From positions 1 through 54,398 of the forward strand of contig JAGAVX010000148.1 in assembly GCA_017941705.1 (NCBI GenBank): DNA of 54,398 nt, given 5' to 3'. This document shows positions 52,983 to 54,398 of this stretch, piece by piece (positions within the stretch are counted from its first letter, which is position 1; each line of letters opens with the position of its first letter). Made by a program: the position numbers and the translations under genes. This DNA is from Atopobiaceae bacterium. Its GTDB lineage: Bacteria > Actinomycetota > Coriobacteriia > Coriobacteriales > Atopobiaceae. A model generated the notes under the pieces. It made no database searches and was not told where the DNA came from. It saw only the letters and a list, made by a program, of their open reading frames with translations.

Positions 52983-54068
52983 TCACCCCTCGATGATGGT
53001 CACGCGCACCCTGTCAGGACCTTCGAACCACAGGCAGCGACGACTCGTGAAAGGATCCTGCTCAAAAGAGCTCACGGCGATGCCGCTCTTCACCAGTCGC
53101 TCGCGGATCTTTGGCAGGTGCTTTGCCGAGATGGTGAGGTACTGGACGGGAAGCTCTTCGAGCTGGTTGGAACAGAGGATGACAACCTCGCTCTTACCCA
53201 GCTCGAACATGAAACCCGTCTCGACGCTATCGAGCGGCAACGTCTGCTTGCGCAGCCTGAACCCAAGCTTGGTGACATAGAAGCCCCAGACGGCCTCCTC
53301 GTCCGTGGCAAGGATCGTCGTCCTGGGCAGAGCGATGCTCTTGACGAAGGGGTAAAGCGTGCGCCTGTGCGCCCTGAAGCGCCACCGTAGGTATGCCAAA
53401 GAGTCGTGACGCCAGTTGGGATGAGTCAGCACATAGGCCACCATGATGAAGAGCATCTGCCCGATGAAGCCACCGAGGGTGTTGTTGATGAGGTCGTTCA
53501 GGTCGTAGTATCCGTGTTTGGTGACCAGCTGCACATTCTCGATGAGCAACGACGCCAGAAAGCTCGCCACGATAGGCCTCACGTTCACGCGGTCACGGAA
53601 CCATTCGAAGGTGTATGGCAAGAGGTATCCCATGGGAACAAAGAGCATGATGTTGAGATAGAGCTCCGCGACCTGATAGGGCCTTAGGATGTGGATGTGT
53701 GACAGAGTCTCGGGCACGCCGTTCTTGAAGATGGAGATCAAGAAGTCCACAAAACCGAGGTCAATGTTGATGGCCGAGGCTGCGCCCTCGTAGATGGCCG
53801 TGTGGACCAGGTAGTCGACATGGGCGTCTCGCGAGAAGAACACCAGATATGAGACAGCAACGAGATAAATCGCAAAGATGCCGATGAGTACGACTTGGCG
53901 CAGCTGCAGGAGTGCGTCGGCTTTGGGATTCTCACTTACGCCGTCCTGCAGGTTGAGTCCAAGATGGCGGCAGACGAGCCAGTCCACCAGCGGCATGACA
54001 AACACCATGATCGCCACGAGCGTCGTCACGAAGACAGTCGTGCTGGCGCTTGCGATGTTGATCCCCAT
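52983..54068 (-). CDS. VanZ-like membrane protein fused to a VOC (glyoxalase-like) domain
   Basis: 361 residues, ATG 54068 behind AAGGAGTGAGG. N-terminal helices include YLVAVSYLVFFSRD, NIMLFVPMGYLLPY, SLLIENVQLVTKHGYYDLNDLINN and TLGGFIGQMLF, the VanZ fold linked to glycopeptide tolerance. The C-terminal ~110 residues (TTILATDEEAVWGFYVTKLGF to VRVTIIEG) form a VOC-type module. The fusion would place a small-ligand-binding module on the cytosolic side of a membrane protein. Function unknown. Confidence 0.85.
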   Translation of the reverse strand: MGINIASASTTVFVTTLVAIMVFVMPLVDWLVCRHLGLNLQDGVSENPKADALLQLRQVVLIGIFAIYLVAVSYLVFFSRDAHVDYLVHTAIYEGAASAINIDLGFVDFLISIFKNGVPETLSHIHILRPYQVAELYLNIMLFVPMGYLLPYTFEWFRDRVNVRPIVASFLASLLIENVQLVTKHGYYDLNDLINNTLGGFIGQMLFIMVAYVLTHPNWRHDSLAYLRWRFRAHRRTLYPFVKSIALPRTTILATDEEAVWGFYVTKLGFRLRKQTLPLDSVETGFMFELGKSEVVILCSNQLEELPVQYLTISAKHLPKIRERLVKSGIAVSSFEQDPFTSRRCLWFEGPDRVRVTIIEG

Positions 54069-54103
54069 ACGCCTCACTCCTTGGTCGCCAAGTCCCAGGA
54101 TAC

Positions 54104-54126
54104 GAAAACAGGCCCCGTAGGGCCTG
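54104..54126 (-). terminator. Relic terminator of the broken tRNA-Glu copy
   Basis: CAGGCCC-TACG-GGGCCTG followed by TTTTC on the minus strand, the same as the intact tRNA terminator with one loop change. Confidence 0.85.
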
Positions 54127-54134
54127 CGAAGGTT

Positions 54135-54181
54135 TGGTAGCCCGTACCAGATTCGAACTGGTGATCTCCGCCTTGAGAGGG
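54135..54181 (-). pseudogene. Broken tRNA-Glu(CTC): 3' half only
   Basis: 47 nt from the CCA end through the T arm and anticodon loop (CTCTCAA) to the anticodon stem, where homology stops. The missing 5' half and the breakpoint in the anticodon region are typical of a left attachment site (attL) made when a tyrosine-recombinase element integrates into a tRNA gene. Confidence 0.8.
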
Positions 54182-54387
54182 AAGCAAGGGCCTCGGAACT
54201 CACACGCACTTACTGTAAGAAACGGGCGTGTGAGCTGGGAATTTGTTCTTGTCCCAAGAACTCGCAAGAACTCGAAACGAAACGCATTATCGAAGTTTTA
54301 CTCGCGATTGTCCCCAGTTTGTCCCCAGTAGACAGATACGCTCAACTGGGCAAACGCAGAGCCGAACCTTACCAAGGAGAATACACC
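54182..54387. mobile_element. Left end of an integrated element (att arm region)
   Basis: It starts where tRNA homology ends. Contains CTCACACGC/GCGTGTGAG inverted repeat (54199-54207/54226-54234), AAGAACTCG twice (54256 and 54266, 10-bp period) and TTGTCCCCAGT twice in tandem (54308-54329), as expected of integrase arm-type and excisionase sites. The element continues rightwards; no integrase is in view. Confidence 0.6.
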
Positions 54388-54398
54388 ATGACGGATAA
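54388..54398 (+). CDS. Start of an element-encoded gene, cut by the window edge
   Basis: AAGGAG, 9 bases, then ATG ACG GAT; only three codons are visible. The strong ribosome site right after the attachment region fits a first gene such as an excisionase or repressor. Nothing further can be said. Confidence 0.5.

Larger units (their letters stand above)
54100..54181. repeat. 82-bp direct repeat, copy 2
   Basis: Matches 44550-44631; three mismatches outside the tRNA part. It ends abruptly at 54181 inside the anticodon stem. Confidence 0.9.

Noticed and set aside
44551..54181. The 9.55-kb segment between the two tRNA-Glu repeats as an integrated island
   Set aside because: For a minus-strand tRNA the insertion lies on the 3' side; the intact copy would need its 5' half inside the island. 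The genes in between look chromosomal. The element is better placed to the right of 54181.
1..54398. CRISPR arrays and rRNA genes
   Set aside because: No regularly spaced repeat-spacer array and no rRNA-like sequence was found in the window.

Overview
The window is a high-GC stretch of an actinobacterial chromosome, most likely from the Coriobacteriia (Atopobiaceae/Olsenella-like). This is inferred from the GC-rich codon use, the strong AGGAGG-type ribosome sites, the gut or oral fermenter gene set (ATP-type PEP carboxykinase, acetate kinase, Fe-alcohol dehydrogenase, polyphosphate kinase 2) and a sortase-assembled pilus locus. Genus and species cannot be fixed from the sequence alone.

Layout. 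1-2.8 kb: 3'-truncated pckA and an aldose-1-epimerase-like gene with a clear terminator. 2.8-11.6 kb: a five-gene pilus operon (two paralogous isopeptide pilins of identical length, a 1,099-residue multi-domain surface protein, a class C-like sortase and a class B-like sortase) behind three 11-bp-spaced direct repeats. 11.7-20.1 kb: housekeeping genes, including a NUDIX hydrolase, ackA with a changed acetate-pocket residue, a metallopeptidase-xseA-xseB-HIT operon, RNase D, a lipid kinase and an acyl-ACP thioesterase. 19.6-22.3 kb: a minus-strand nucleotide-metabolism cluster (degenerate NUDIX, membrane protein, thyA, folA). 22.5-28.9 kb: a CDF metal exporter, two lipoproteins, a truncated PLP-fold pseudoenzyme, an 18-residue-repeat helical protein and thrS. 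29-32.4 kb: HD hydrolase, PAP2 phosphatase and peptidase T.

32.4-38.5 kb is RNA-centred. A Trm9-like methyltransferase and an Elp3 homologue are transcribed divergently from a 22-bp gap holding one palindromic -10 box. Polyphosphate kinase 2 follows, then an RtcB RNA ligase divergent from a WYL-domain regulator. 38.7-42.1 kb holds a MutT pyrophosphohydrolase facing a PLD-helicase-DUF3427 protein. 42.3-46.5 kb holds a secreted GH13 amylase, an ISLre2/UPF0236 transposase remnant, tRNA-Glu(CTC), an Fe-alcohol dehydrogenase and a cupin.

46.5-52 kb contains type I IPP isomerase and a compact minus-strand operon: two stand-alone cyclic-nucleotide-binding proteins, an MBL-fold hydrolase, a class III nucleotide cyclase and a TraX-like membrane protein. 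It looks like a self-contained second-messenger circuit. 52.2-54.4 kb has an isolated cobI, a VanZ-VOC fusion protein, and then a broken 3' half of tRNA-Glu. Beyond that half-gene the DNA changes character (tandem TTGTCCCCAGT, AAGAACTCG repeats, a 9-bp inverted repeat), as expected for the left end of an integrated mobile element running off the window.

The two most interesting candidates for undescribed biology are the Elp3 + Trm9-like pair, which resembles the two steps of the eukaryotic mcm5U tRNA wobble pathway, and the CNB-CNB-MBL-cyclase-TraX operon.
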